This document shows, piece after piece, positions 37,359 through 47,177 of a stretch of DNA of 64,000 bases; the stretch's first letter is position 1; the number at the start of each line of letters is the position of its first letter. The stretch comes from Diphasiastrum complanatum (Eukaryota > Streptophyta > Lycopodiopsida > Lycopodiales > Lycopodiaceae): NCBI GenBank assembly GCA_029204225.1, contig CM055101.1, positions 58,329,579-58,393,578 of the forward strand. The letters run 5' to 3'. The notes beneath the pieces are model-generated. The model was given only the letters and a program-made list of their open reading frames with translations, searched no databases and was not told where the DNA came from. The position numbers and the translations under genes were made by a program.

Positions 37359-38906
37359 TTAATTATCTTCATCATCCTCTTCAAGATTCAAACGAATGGT
37401 ATTGTCATGAAGGAATAATCTCCTTTCATATGGATCCAAAAATTCTAAATTTTTCCTTTTGCTCATATCAATGTAACCCGAATAAAGGGCCATTGCAGAT
37501 GATCTTTTTGTAGTCTCATTAGGAGTATAACCCAATATCTTAATAGCCAAATCTCTTTTCACAAAAAATATTTTATATGTTCCTCTTGTGTACTTATGGC
37601 CTCCTAAACAAACTGATAATGATTTGATGGCCATAATGACAGTGGTTGCATATGGAATAAAAGATGAATGATACATACAAATCTCATTATTTTGAAAGTT
37701 TTTCAAATAATGAGTTAGCTACACATCCTTTCTCCCAGCTGATACACCTCGGACGCCTCCATGTCTCATACCAAAGGCATCAATTTCAAAAGCATCATGT
37801 AAACGAGTAAAGAAAATAAATTTAGAATGATAGATAACACTGCAAACTCATACTTTAACACAATGTTTGAAATAAGAAAACTGAACAATATCAATACCAA
37901 TATAATATCTATGTACCAGATCATAATCATTGTATTCAACGACATTTGCTCTGCTAATGTCATGTCCTCCAATGGCCTCTACATTTCTGGAGGGATATAT
38001 CTAGGCCTTGGGGGATATTTTTTTTGGAATTCCAAAAATTCCTCCTCTATAGGCAAAGTTTTTTCATAGGCTTTAGATTTTTCAATCATGGCCTCCAAGG
38101 CCTCATTGCCAGATTTCCAATTGCCATCTTTATCATAATCTATCTCACTTTCAAGGTCATCATATGTGTAATCAACAATGTCGAAAAATTCTGATAAAGT
38201 TTTAGAAAAAATTGAGAGGATTTCATCCTCTCTCAAATCCAAAACATCTTCTATATCATTAAATGAAATATAACTTTCATTATTTATAAAATTTAAGGGA
38301 ACATCGAGTAGAGTTAATTGATTAATAGGAGATGCAGATGGAAGAGAATCAGAGAGGATTATAAAACGAGGGAGAGTTTTTTGATAATTTGAAGCCATAG
38401 ATGCTTCAACTTCAACTCCTATATCAGTATCTGCATCATCTACATCAATTGGAGCTGGTGCAGATGTTTCGATCAATGGAACAATTGAAGATTCAATAGA
38501 CTCATCATCTGGAATTTTAGCAGATATGTAAAAGACAAAAGCCATTCCTTTGATTATAAGATGACATATTCTTTTGTGGATATCACAGTAGTATATTTAT
38601 TTTGAAATGGTCATGCAAGTTAGAGTACTTTCTATTGTGTTTATGCTGAGAGGATAGTTGGGAATGCACAAGGTCCTGAAAATGAACGAAACAAAAACTA
38701 TGTATATCCAAAACATGAGTACTAATAATCTGAGAAAAATTATCAAGATAAGAAATTAAATTATAACGATTTTCATAAGCTAGCTTATTGATATCGAAGG
38801 GAGCAAAAAAAATACTCGCAAAATACCCTAATTTCTCAGATGAAATGTCAGTGGCATTAAAAAAATCCAGAAGTTTGTTATTTGAGGACATGGAAGAACT
38901 AGCCAT
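37359..38906 (-). pseudogene. Unrecognised minus-strand protein of the transposon
   Basis: Three blocks read on the minus strand. 38,906-38,583 starts MASSSMSSNNKLLDFFNATD. 38,545-37,979 is acidic, with a Pro-rich end KKYPPRPRY. From about 37,970 to 37,359, after a frameshift, come VHRYYIGIDIVQFSYFKHC, LHDAFEIDAFGMRHGG, GGHKYTRGTYKIFF and ILGYTPNETTKRS. A TGA (about 37,840) and a TAG (37,719-37,721) interrupt the last block. It converges on the transposase, with the two ends about 30 bp apart. A TATA box lies about 280 bp upstream. No family is recognised; a second transposition or cargo protein is possible. Confidence 0.4.
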
Positions 38907-39181
38907 ATTGAACTTGATATTGGTTCAATGCGACAGAATGATATTGGTAGAGGAATGAACCACAGTGCGCACGTTGATCCGATATCGTTAGGACGAGAAT
39001 AAAATTTTCCGCAAGCACACGTCAGAAGAGGTTGATATCAATTCAGCGCGTCTGAATGAATCCGACCGTGCACTGTATGGGAAGGCGCGTGTCGATTCGA
39101 TATCGCAAGAAAGAAAGAAAACAAGATGACTAGTGAGTTCAGAATGAAAGATCAGGAATCAAAATATGGAGAGTGGTGCCC

Positions 39182-39193
39182 ATATTTATAGTC
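39182..39193 (-). promoter_or_regulatory. TATA box of the minus-strand gene
   Basis: The minus strand reads CTATAAATATGG, a canonical plant TATA, about 280 bp upstream of ATG 38,906. It sits between two paired-motif modules. Confidence 0.5.
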
Positions 39194-39778
39194 AATTTTT
39201 GCTGATCACAACCATACATTTGTCAAATAATGAATTGAGAAACACAGTCTATATCTATCCACCAATTAGAGCGAGACAAATTTGTACGTACGCCAGAATA
39301 CATTAATTAGTCTATCACTAGATTCTACGAATCATTATTAGCCCTGATCTAGAATATGTACCTGCACCGGAATACATTAAATAGTCTATCACTAGATTCT
39401 ACAAATCATCATTAGCCCTGATCCTAAAATCTGTACCTGTGTCGGAATACATTAAATAGTCTATCACTAGTCTCACTGAATCATCATTAAACAATTAATT
39501 AACAAATACTAAATGGACAACATTTTAAAACGTGTACGAGAAGAATCATTACAGACTCTCGTCCTATTTAAGGACCGTAAAGACGAGATTTTTTCTCTTG
39601 AGATAATGTTTCTTTAGAATATTTTCATAAGACGTTCATAATGCGTTCCAATATATTTTCAAGGCATTTCAGATATCGGATCAGCGCGCCTGTGGAGAAG
39701 ACAATGATTTTTCACTTGGCAGCGTGCGTCAAATCGCTATTGTAGGAAATTTTTTCGAAATTTTGGAGGGTATTTTGC

Positions 39779-39855
39779 ATGATCAAAGCTTGATTCGATA
39801 GACTCTTCATACTGTCCACAACTAAGGAGAATCTATCGAGTCAAGCTTTGATCAT
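39779..39855. repeat. Hairpin, 24 bp arms
   Basis: ATGATCAAAGCTTGATTCGA and its continuation (39,779-39,802) pair with 39,832-39,855, with one mismatch and a 29 bp loop. It lies between two forward motif copies in the divergent promoter. Confidence 0.75.
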
Positions 39856-40251
39856 TCATATTATCTTCAAATATCGGTTCAGCGCGCGAGAATAGCCTCT
39901 CTAGTTTTCACATTCAGTATATGCACGTCGATTTGTTATTGGGTGAAATAATGGCCTTTGGAATTTTTCAAAATTATTATGATTGGAAAAGGTCAGATAT
40001 TTATAGCTTAACCTTTTCAATTTCAGTAATAAATTGTAGATGTGACCATACTTCTGTAGAATTAATTGTAGATGTGACCATACTTTCGTTTAAATTAATT
40101 GTGGTGGTTATTATCAGCTAATCATTTTGAAAAAAGATTGATATTTAATTTGATCTGATTGACAAGCCTCTGAATATCTAGAAGTAATCATCAACGTAAT
40201 TCGAACCTCGGACATTCAAACCACCATGTTTGCAATCATTTCGGAATTTCT

Positions 40252-40260
40252 CTATATAAA
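40252..40260 (+). promoter_or_regulatory. TATA box of the histone-like gene
   Basis: CTATATAAA, about 190 bp upstream of ATG 40,449, lies in the outer part of the divergent promoter region. Confidence 0.5.
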
Positions 40261-40448
40261 CAGACAGACGACGCTGAATTTTTTTTGCTTAAATCTCTTG
40301 TCGTTCTCAATTCAGCGTGCTCGAAGCAAACTTCCTTCCATCCGCTACCAGCTATCGGTTAGGTTTATTTCAAGTATCGGCTCGACGTTGACCTGACCTC
40401 TGAACCTGAGTTATCCTTCATCGCGCGTTGATTCGATATTGAATACTA

Positions 40449-40768
40449 ATGGCACAAACTAAGCAGATGGTGGAATCCCAATCACAGGAGGAGGTAAGGG
40501 AAATGCACCACCATCGCCTCGTCCAGCACCACCTCCTCCTAGGCCAAGGGGCAGAAGAAGAGACCCACCCTGGCTCAAGGATATTTGGAAGCTACAGAAG
40601 ACCAATAATCTTCTGATTCCGAAAGCTCACATACATAGATTCATCAAACATGTTACAAGAAGTCTATCTGTGGATGTGAGATGGACTGTAACGACAATGG
40701 AAATTTTTTTCAGATACTGTTGTTGCAGCTATCCATGCTAAGAGGGTGACCATCATGCCCAAGCATTA
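40449..40768 (+). pseudogene. Histone H3 / CENH3-like pseudogene
   Basis: The start MAQTKQ parallels the H3 tail MARTKQ. After a one-base frame change come TGGGKGNAPP and a Pro/Arg-rich tail. The histone-fold part has WKLQKTNNLLIPKAHIHRF (compare H3 REIRKYQKSTELLI) and VDVRWTVTTMEI (compare LRFQSSAVAAL). After TTTTTTTCAG, which looks like a 3' splice site, comes DTVVAAIHAKRVTIMPKH, matching H3 DTNLCAIHAKRVTIMPKD. The alpha-2 helix segment (about 13 residues) is missing. The long proline-rich tail and LLIPKA are more CENH3-like than canonical H3. The gene lies inside the TIR element, next to a MITE insertion at 40,769. Confidence 0.75.
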
Positions 40769-41135
40769 GAGGAAGTTTGAGTTCAAAAAGGGCCGCATAT
40801 GAATTCGTGCCAAGATCTCTTTTGCATTTTGTCACTATTTTCAACCAATATCTTTGAATTGTTGTAACTTTTTAGTAATAGCTCAAAAGTATGACATCTA
40901 AATATCATTGGAAAGCGCTTGTCAAGCGCTTTCCAATGCACAATTTTTGTTGCAAATTGATATGGCAATCGAAAGTTATGCCATTTTTAGTGTAGACTCA
41001 AAATGTGACTCAAAGAAGTAATGTTAACGTAAAAGCCACTATGTCAATAAACTATTGGGCGACATGTACAAAAGAAGTGAATAAAAAATAAAAAAGAAAT
41101 TTTGACAAAAGGCCCTTTTTGTGTTTAAACTTCCT
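40769..41135. mobile_element. MITE, 367 bp, sharing the TIR of the large transposon
   Basis: Left end (C)ATTAGAGGAAGTTTGAG then TTCAAAAAGGGCC. Right end, reverse-complemented, (C)ATTAAAGGAAGTTTAAAC then ACAAAAAGGGCC. TTA flanks both sides (40,766-40,768 and 41,136-41,138), but TTA could belong to the TIR. It holds a perfect 16 bp-arm hairpin at 40,906-40,938 (CATTGGAAAGCGCTTG and its complement). No coding sequence. Probably a non-autonomous derivative of the same family as its host element. Confidence 0.75.
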
Positions 41136-42700
41136 TTAATGGATTGCAACATTGTGTTCAGGCTACGGGACACATATGACAAATTTGCAGAGTACTTTAG
41201 ACCTGCTGCTTCCTCTCCTCCAAAACAAGATTCAGAGAGGAGAAAACGAAAGCAATCTCAACCATCCTGGCTTGTTTTTCGTATACAGAATGGGAGTTTT
41301 TCAAAGAAGAGGAGGTCTGATGACCCTCCTAATAAAGTGAGGGATTTTTCAAAGCCATCTCCTCTGGATGAGATTCTATCTGCTAGGCAATCTCCTCCCA
41401 AGTCTCCTTCTTCTCCTCCCAGAACTCCATTACTAACTTCTCCTACTAGATCTTCCTCTTCTAATAAATCTCCTCCTCCTTCAAAATCTCTGTCTTTTCC
41501 TACCCTTATAAATACTAGTTCTCCACCTCCTGTTCTAGGAAATGATTTAGATAATTTTGTAAATATAAAGGTAGAATCAATTTTGAATGACAATTCTTTT
41601 TGTGGTTTATCTGTATTACTTCCGTCACCCCCTGCACTTGCCTTTGTAAATACTCCTCAATATGTACAATATGACTAATTGTTGAACACATATCTTAAAG
41701 CTTTAGGTCCTAGATACAATTTTAAGATGCCAAAGACCAATGTTGGTCTTCTCCTTTCTAAATAAGATACAAGTAGAAAGTAGGGATAAAATGTTAGGTG
41801 ACAATGTAGGAGGTGGGACAATTCAGTACTAGATGGAGTTTTTCTAGACCCCATTGTTTATAGATGTAGCATTGTTTCCTCTTCAATTCATGGCTGCATT
41901 TGATTTCCCTGATTTTAAAAGTCTGCACAATGATATGCTCCAATACGTCAAATTGGGGACTCCAATTCTCGTGCTCCCATACATAACAAAGTAAGTATAT
42001 TTTTTTCAGATTTTATTAAATTGAATTTTTCATATGAATTTTGATTTCATATTGATTGTCATAAATTTATTGTTTTCTGATTGCAGTGATCATTGGAGCT
42101 TATATGTGTTGTCCTTATACGTCAGTGATGAGAGTGTGTATAATCCAATTTGTTTAAAGAGAACTCTATTACACACACACACACAAAATTGCCAGGAGCC
42201 ATATCCAAAAAATGCTGGAACTCTTTCCAGTACCAAATGTAATAGCATATACGAACTTGAAAATTGTTGATGCAGAGGTAAAAATTTATCAATATTGGTT
42301 CGATGCGCCCTTGTAGTTATTGTTTGGTTTCTTTTCAAATCATGCATGCTGCCTTGTCTTTACCATGGTTCTTTTGGATAAGTTCAGAAAGATGATCTGA
42401 TCGAACCTTTGCCACAACCAATCCAAACATGCGACATTAGTTCACTTAGATTTGTTGCAACAAAGCTTTGATCAGATCATCTTCTGAACATATCAGGACA
42501 ATACAGACCAAGACAATGAAGACAAAAAATACAACCGATATGTACGAGACTTCAACAAAGGCAAGCGTCAATTCGATATCTGATTGTAGTGGTCACTGGA
42601 GTTCAAGTGACTGAAGATCTCCCCAATGGAGATAATGCATTTTCTGCAGGAGACAATGAATCTTGTTATCAAAAACTCATATTATCCAGTTGCAATTACA
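41136..42700 (+). pseudogene. Ser/Pro-rich linker plus C48 (Ulp1-type) cysteine protease relic
   Basis: Frame 41,121-41,678 is basic, then Ser/Pro-rich (SPPKSPSSPPRTPLL). After frameshifts, about 41,770-42,270 reads as a Ulp1-fold: DMLQYVKLGTPILVLPYIT, an intron with GTAAGTAT donor and TTGCAG acceptor (41,991-42,086), then NDHWSLYVLSL, which has the catalytic HW. After a second intron-like gap comes VTEDLPNGDNAFSAGDN at about 42,605, aligned with the D-x-P-x-Q-N-x-x-D-C-G block. There Gln and Cys are replaced, so the protease is dead. Two TAG codons (41,830 and 41,845) lie in frame. Such proteases are common cargo of plant DNA transposons (established knowledge). The frame begins next to the histone-like gene, so a fusion is possible. 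Confidence 0.55.
42382..42489. repeat. Hairpin in the intron-like gap of the protease relic
   Basis: GTTCAGAAAGATGATCTGATC (42,382) pairs with GATCAGATCATCTTCTGAAC (42,470), with one bulge and further pairing inside. It lies between a forward motif at 42,290 and a reverse motif at 42,560. Confidence 0.7.
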
Positions 42701-42889
42701 TTGTGTTTTGCACCATGGAAATGGAGATCATAGAAATGAAAGAGCCTCATAGAAGAAGTGGTTCATATATTTTCAAAAATGATGTATACAAAAAATTGTA
42801 TTACATAATACAAAATTCCATAGTTAATAATCTATGGATCTTCAATTTCGATGGATGTTCCAATATCTTTGCATTTTATATGCTCTTTG

Positions 42890-43471
42890 TGAAGTTTTTA
42901 GCACGTGTGAACTTCACCACACACCCTACATGATCTTACTGAGGTGTTGTGATTGCACAAGATTGATCAGAGAATAGTATACTTGAAAAATCTATGGCAA
43001 GAGCACAATGGCATACATTCGACTGAAAAATCTAACTTCTTACTATGAGAATTGAATGTCAAAAATAATTCTAAGTGCTCAGTATGGGAAAAACAGGCTG
43101 CTCTCGAGTAGAGAGAGAAAATCAATGATAGAAAACTCAAAAACACCAAAATCTCATTATTCACAATATGGCAAAACATGCCAAGATTTTTTACATGAAA
43201 GAGACTCGAATTCCTATAGTGGAGTTGCATGGCAAGTCCACTTAACTGAGTTAACTCACCTACCAGGGATCCACATGTGTAACTGCATGCATGGATATTG
43301 CATATACTGCATGTCAACTCATAAAACTGCCTAGACATGTGTAGATCACAGAAACCACTTTGCATATTGCATGCACTGATTGGATTGGCTTGCATGCATA
43401 TAGAAAGACATTGCATGCTATCTAAACTTTTGCATGTCATCAAATTTGAATCTACCTAACTGAAACTCGAC
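42890..43471 (-). repeat. 3' LTR of the copia element, main part
   Basis: Matches 47,178-47,770 of the 5' LTR, starting TGAAGTTTTTA on the plus strand. It ends at the inversion breakpoint after ACTCGAC. The U3 start missing here is found inverted at about 44,149-44,270. Confidence 0.85.
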
Positions 43472-44270
43472 CTGCTCACTTATATGGTTAACAGTGACTA
43501 GGCCTAATCTAAGCTTTAGTGTTCATAAGCTAAGTCAACACATGCAGGATCCAAAGTTATATCACTGGAAGTTGGCTAAAAGAATCTTGAGGTATATATC
43601 TTCTACCTTAGATTATGGATTATTCTACAAAGGATAAGATCTGACTTTGATTGCTTCTTCAGATTCAGATTTTGTAGGAGACAGTTGGATAGAAAATCCA
43701 CAAGTGCTTACACTATTTTTCTTAGAGAAAACTTGGTTTCTTGGCTATCAAAGAAGCAAACAACTATTTCCTTATCATCCTGTGAAGCTGAGTACAAATC
43801 TCTTACAACCACAACAAATGAGGTTTTATGGATCAAAAGGCTACCTTTGGAGCTAAAGTGCTATGCAGATGAAGATCTTCCAATTATCAAGAATGATAAC
43901 ATTTCTACTCAGGCTCTTGCAAATAATCTAGTTTTCCATGCAAGGAGCATACACATCGAGGTAGCTCATCATTTTGTAAGAGAAAAAGTCATTGGGAGAG
44001 AGATCTCACTGGAGCATGTTGAATCTTCAAATTGTGTTGCAGATCTTCTCACGAAGCCATTACTCAAGAATGTCTTTATCAAGATGAGGTCTAATCTTGG
44101 CCTAATTTCAAAGTCTATGTTGGATAGGAACATAAATTTTAAGGAGGAGTGTGAAGATTAGTAAAATATTATCTTCCTATCTCGAGTTTTGGGCCATGTC
44201 CACGGTTATTTCCATTGTAATCTATGTTGTACATAAAAGGTATGTGAATTGAGCACATAACCTTCTAGAA
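43472..44270 (+). pseudogene. Inverted segment: copia RT end, RNase H, PPT and LTR start
   Basis: The plus frame runs TRPNLSFSVHKLSQHMQ, then DRKSTSAYTIFLRENLVSWL, SKKQTTISLSSCEAEY, HARSIHIEVAHHFVREKV and VADLLTKPL, all canonical copia RNase H motifs. One stop and a frameshift near 43,640 break it. AAGGAGGAG (about 44,141) is the PPT, followed by LTR start TGTGAAGATTAG. Orientation is opposite to RT and both LTR bodies. The breakpoints fall within the YRSLI-x motif of pol and within U3. Confidence 0.85.
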
Positions 44271-45175
44271 ATAAGACTCCTATAAAGAGTGATGTCCACA
44301 AAGGATTTTTCATCATCTTTCATAGGAACTTTTACAATGTGCTCCATAGGTGTATCTATGCCTTTACAGTTTTCCATTTGGAATTTCTTGAGCATGGAAA
44401 GTGCATATCTACATTGGCTTATAAATGCCTGACCTTTCCAAAAATCTATTTCAAGGCCTAGAATATAGTGAAGAACTCCTAAGTCCTGCATCTTAAACTC
44501 ACCAAGTGCATGCTTAGTTTCTTCAACTAGCTTCTCATTATTTTCACAAAGAATGATATCATCTACATAGATGAGAAGAATAATCACAAAACTATCTACA
44601 AACTTATTATACAGAGAAGGGTCATATTCACTTAGACAAAATCCGAGTGATATGAGAGGAGTTGAGCCTTGCATACCAAGACCTTGTTGCTTATTTCAGT
44701 CCATAGAAACTTTTGAACAAAAGACAAACTTTTGATTCATTACCTTCTTTCACAAAACCAGGAGGTTGCTCCATGTAAATCTCCTCCTCAAGATAACCAT
44801 TGAGAAATGCATTAGAAACATCTTGTGAAAACATGCAAGAGATATGAGTACTCTGATTGTTACCATCTTTGCAACTAGTGAAAAGGTGTCTTCATAGTCA
44901 AGACCTTTGATTTGTGAGTAGCCTTTGGCACAAGGTCTTGCTTTATACTTATTGATAGATCCATCATGATTATATTTGATTTTGAAAACCCACTTACATG
45001 CAATCACATGCATGTTGTTTGGTGGCTCCACAAGCTCCCATGTGTTGTTTGACATCAAGGCTTCAAACTCTTGGGTCATTGCTTCAACCCACATCTTGGA
45101 TGGTAGAGCTTCTTGGACATCTGTAGGCTCTTCATCTGATATGAAGAGAGCATGATAGGAAGTTTCACCTTCCAC
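44271..45175 (-). pseudogene. Copia reverse transcriptase
   Basis: Frame 45,175-44,750 has WVEAMTQEFEALMSNNTWEL, ACKWVFKIKYNHDGS and [14 protein letters not shown]. Frame 44,674-44,271 has the catalytic IYVDDIIL, then LGVLHYILGLEI, and ends DITLYRSLI at the inversion breakpoint. A frameshift and stops separate the two near 44,680-44,750. The order and motifs are standard for copia pol; it is inactive. Confidence 0.85.
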
Positions 45176-45363
45176 TTGCCTTCCTTCTTCATCATATGTG
45201 AGCCTCCTTGGCTCAGATCTTGCTCATGTAGATCTTCTTGTTGTGGTTGCTTGAAGTTGCTCCTCCTCAAGCCTCGACCTCACCACTTCTTGAGCAGCAT
45301 CAAGATTGATGATTGTAGATCTTGCATGAGACTCCTGATATGTGCATCATCCAAGTTAAACTT

Positions 45364-46510
45364 CTAATCTTCATGGAAGATCACATCTCTACTAACAACA
45401 TTCTTGTCAGTAGAGGGAAGATATACTTTGTATGCTTTTTTGATAGATGCATATCCTACAAAAATTCCTTTAACTGCACTAGGATCTTCCTTCTTCCTAG
45501 TTTCTAGAGGCACATGCACAAAGCATACACAGCCAAAAATCCTAAGATGACCTACCTTAGGCTTTTTCTTATACAACATCTCAAATGGTGTTTTTCCTCC
45601 TATTGCAATATTAGAAAGCCTATTACAAAGATAGTTTGCACATGCAACTGCCTCAGATTGGTTCTTCTTCTTGAAACAGTTTGATGCATAGTGTCCTTTC
45701 TTGCCACAAAAAAAAGACTTGATCTTTGACAGCCTCTTCTTGCCATTGGATGTTGCAGCTTGTGAGGACTGATCCTCACCACCTTCTTTGGCTTTGTCCT
45801 TCTTGAAGTGTTGTTGTCCTTTGCCCTTGCCTCTTGACTTGTCTCTGATGAAGAGTGCTTTGTCATCTCCATCATCTCTCAATGAAAGTCTATTGATCCT
45901 CAACATCTTGTTCTCTTGCCTGCTTTCTTCAGCAATAAGAGCACCTTGCAGTGTCTCCAAGGATGGAAGATCCTCTCTGACAGCATAAGTCTGCACAATA
46001 TTGTCATACTCATCTCTAAGTCCATTTACGACTACTTGAACAAGTTCAGTGTTCTTAAGAGCATCTCCAATACTAGCTAACTCTTGTTGAAGATCCTTAA
46101 CTCTCAATACATATTATGAAGCACTCTCATCTACTCTCTGATAACTTAGAACGATTTGGTTTCTAAGTGTAAGCAATCTAGAAGTATTCTTGATTTCATA
46201 GATTGTTTTTAGAGTATCCCAAGTTTCCTTGACAGTGGTGCATGTACCGATCTCTCTTAACACTTCATTGGTTACATTCATTTTTATGAAATGAAGGGCA
46301 ATTCTGGTTCTTTTGTGAAATGCTGCAGCTTCATTAGGTGCTGCAGGTTCTTATTCAACTCCACTCACAATGTCCATTACATCCTATAGAATCAATAATT
46401 ATTCCATTCTAATCTTCCACATTGCATAATTGGAAGGTGTTAATCTCTCACTGTGCTCCAAGAAATGTGAATCTAACACAAATGATGTTGATCCAACCTA
46501 TGAAATCTAG
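45364..46510 (-). pseudogene. Copia gag joined to integrase C-terminal part by a deletion
   Basis: From about 46,480 the gag N-terminus reads LTPSNYAMWKIRMEI with stops. The open frame 46,107-45,364 has gag DALKNTELVQVVVNGLRDEY, then a zinc knuckle SFFCGKKGHYASNC with the first Cys replaced by Ser. It then passes directly to an integrase tail: ACANYLCNRL, TPFEMLYKKKPKVGHLRIFG and VKGIFVGYA. Protease and the integrase core are missing, but the frame is kept across the junction. The element may have persisted as a non-autonomous copy. Confidence 0.8.
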
Positions 46511-47160
46511 CAACAGATTGTGAGAACAAACTCTCAACATAGAAAATCAATCTATCTTGAATTTGGATCTTGCTTCAATCACAGAAATGAAGCACATACA
46601 AGCAAGAATTCTATCTCTCCCACGAGTTTCAAAGAACTGAAAAACTCTCCAGGAGTTTACTTTCAACTCAAACACAGTAATTTGTGTGAAATAAAAAGTC
46701 TAAGACCTCAGAATACTCACTTCCATCAAATTCTACTTGATTGACAGTGAAAATTGATGAAAGTGGTGAAAAGAACTGATGTGTGCTCACTTTGGCATAT
46801 CCCACGAGTTGAGTACTCTCTCAACTCTCTGATTGCCTAAAACTCTTCTAAAAACAAATCAAATTGATTTAGAAACTCGAGCAACACATTCCACTCTTTA
46901 ATACCTATCCAACAAGTTATAGAACATCAAATTTGGATCAATTGTTGAGAAGTAGCACTCAATCAATGAGGGATGAATTCACACGTGTGAGCTCTCTGTC
47001 CATGCAAGGCTCTGCTGGAGCAGATCGGGCTCGTTTTGATCCACTTATAATCCACGGATAGCTTGTTTCTCAGCGAGTTTGAATTCCTCTCCCAAATCCG
47101 AGTTCCTGTAAGCAAAGGCAATGTTGTTCTAATGTATACATCCTCACCTCTTCAAAGCAT
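46511..47160 (-). mobile_element. Copia leader between PBS and gag
   Basis: Non-coding, about 650 bp; the plus frame at 46,520-46,744 is a shadow. No special structure seen. Confidence 0.5.
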
Positions 47161-47175
47161 CAAGCTCTGATACCA
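47161..47175 (-). promoter_or_regulatory. Copia primer binding site (tRNA-Met)
   Basis: The minus strand reads TGGTATCAGAGCTTG, two bases after the LTR end, a perfect 12-base match to the usual initiator-Met PBS. Confidence 0.9.
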
Positions 47176-47177
47176 AG

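Larger units (their letters stand above)
38916..40441. promoter_or_regulatory. Divergent promoter region with inverted paired motifs
   Basis: A ~20 bp motif, GATATYGRWTCARCGCG, recurs in both orientations. Forward copies are at 38,916, 39,034, 39,672, 39,871, 40,303 and 40,372. Reverse copies are at 38,966, 39,084, 39,721, 39,923 and 40,423. Five forward/reverse pairs are each spaced 49-52 bp start to start. The outermost copies lie 8-10 bp from the start codons of the two divergent genes (ATG at 38,906 minus and 40,449 plus), in the same orientation relative to each gene. Further copies at 42,290 and 42,560 flank an intron-like stretch. This looks like an operator or protein-binding array; several copies are degraded. 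Confidence 0.55.

Noticed and set aside
37979-37981. TAG after KYPPRPRYIPPEM counted at first as an in-frame stop
   Set aside because: The protein-like frame shifts just before this point, so the TAG is not in the continuing frame.
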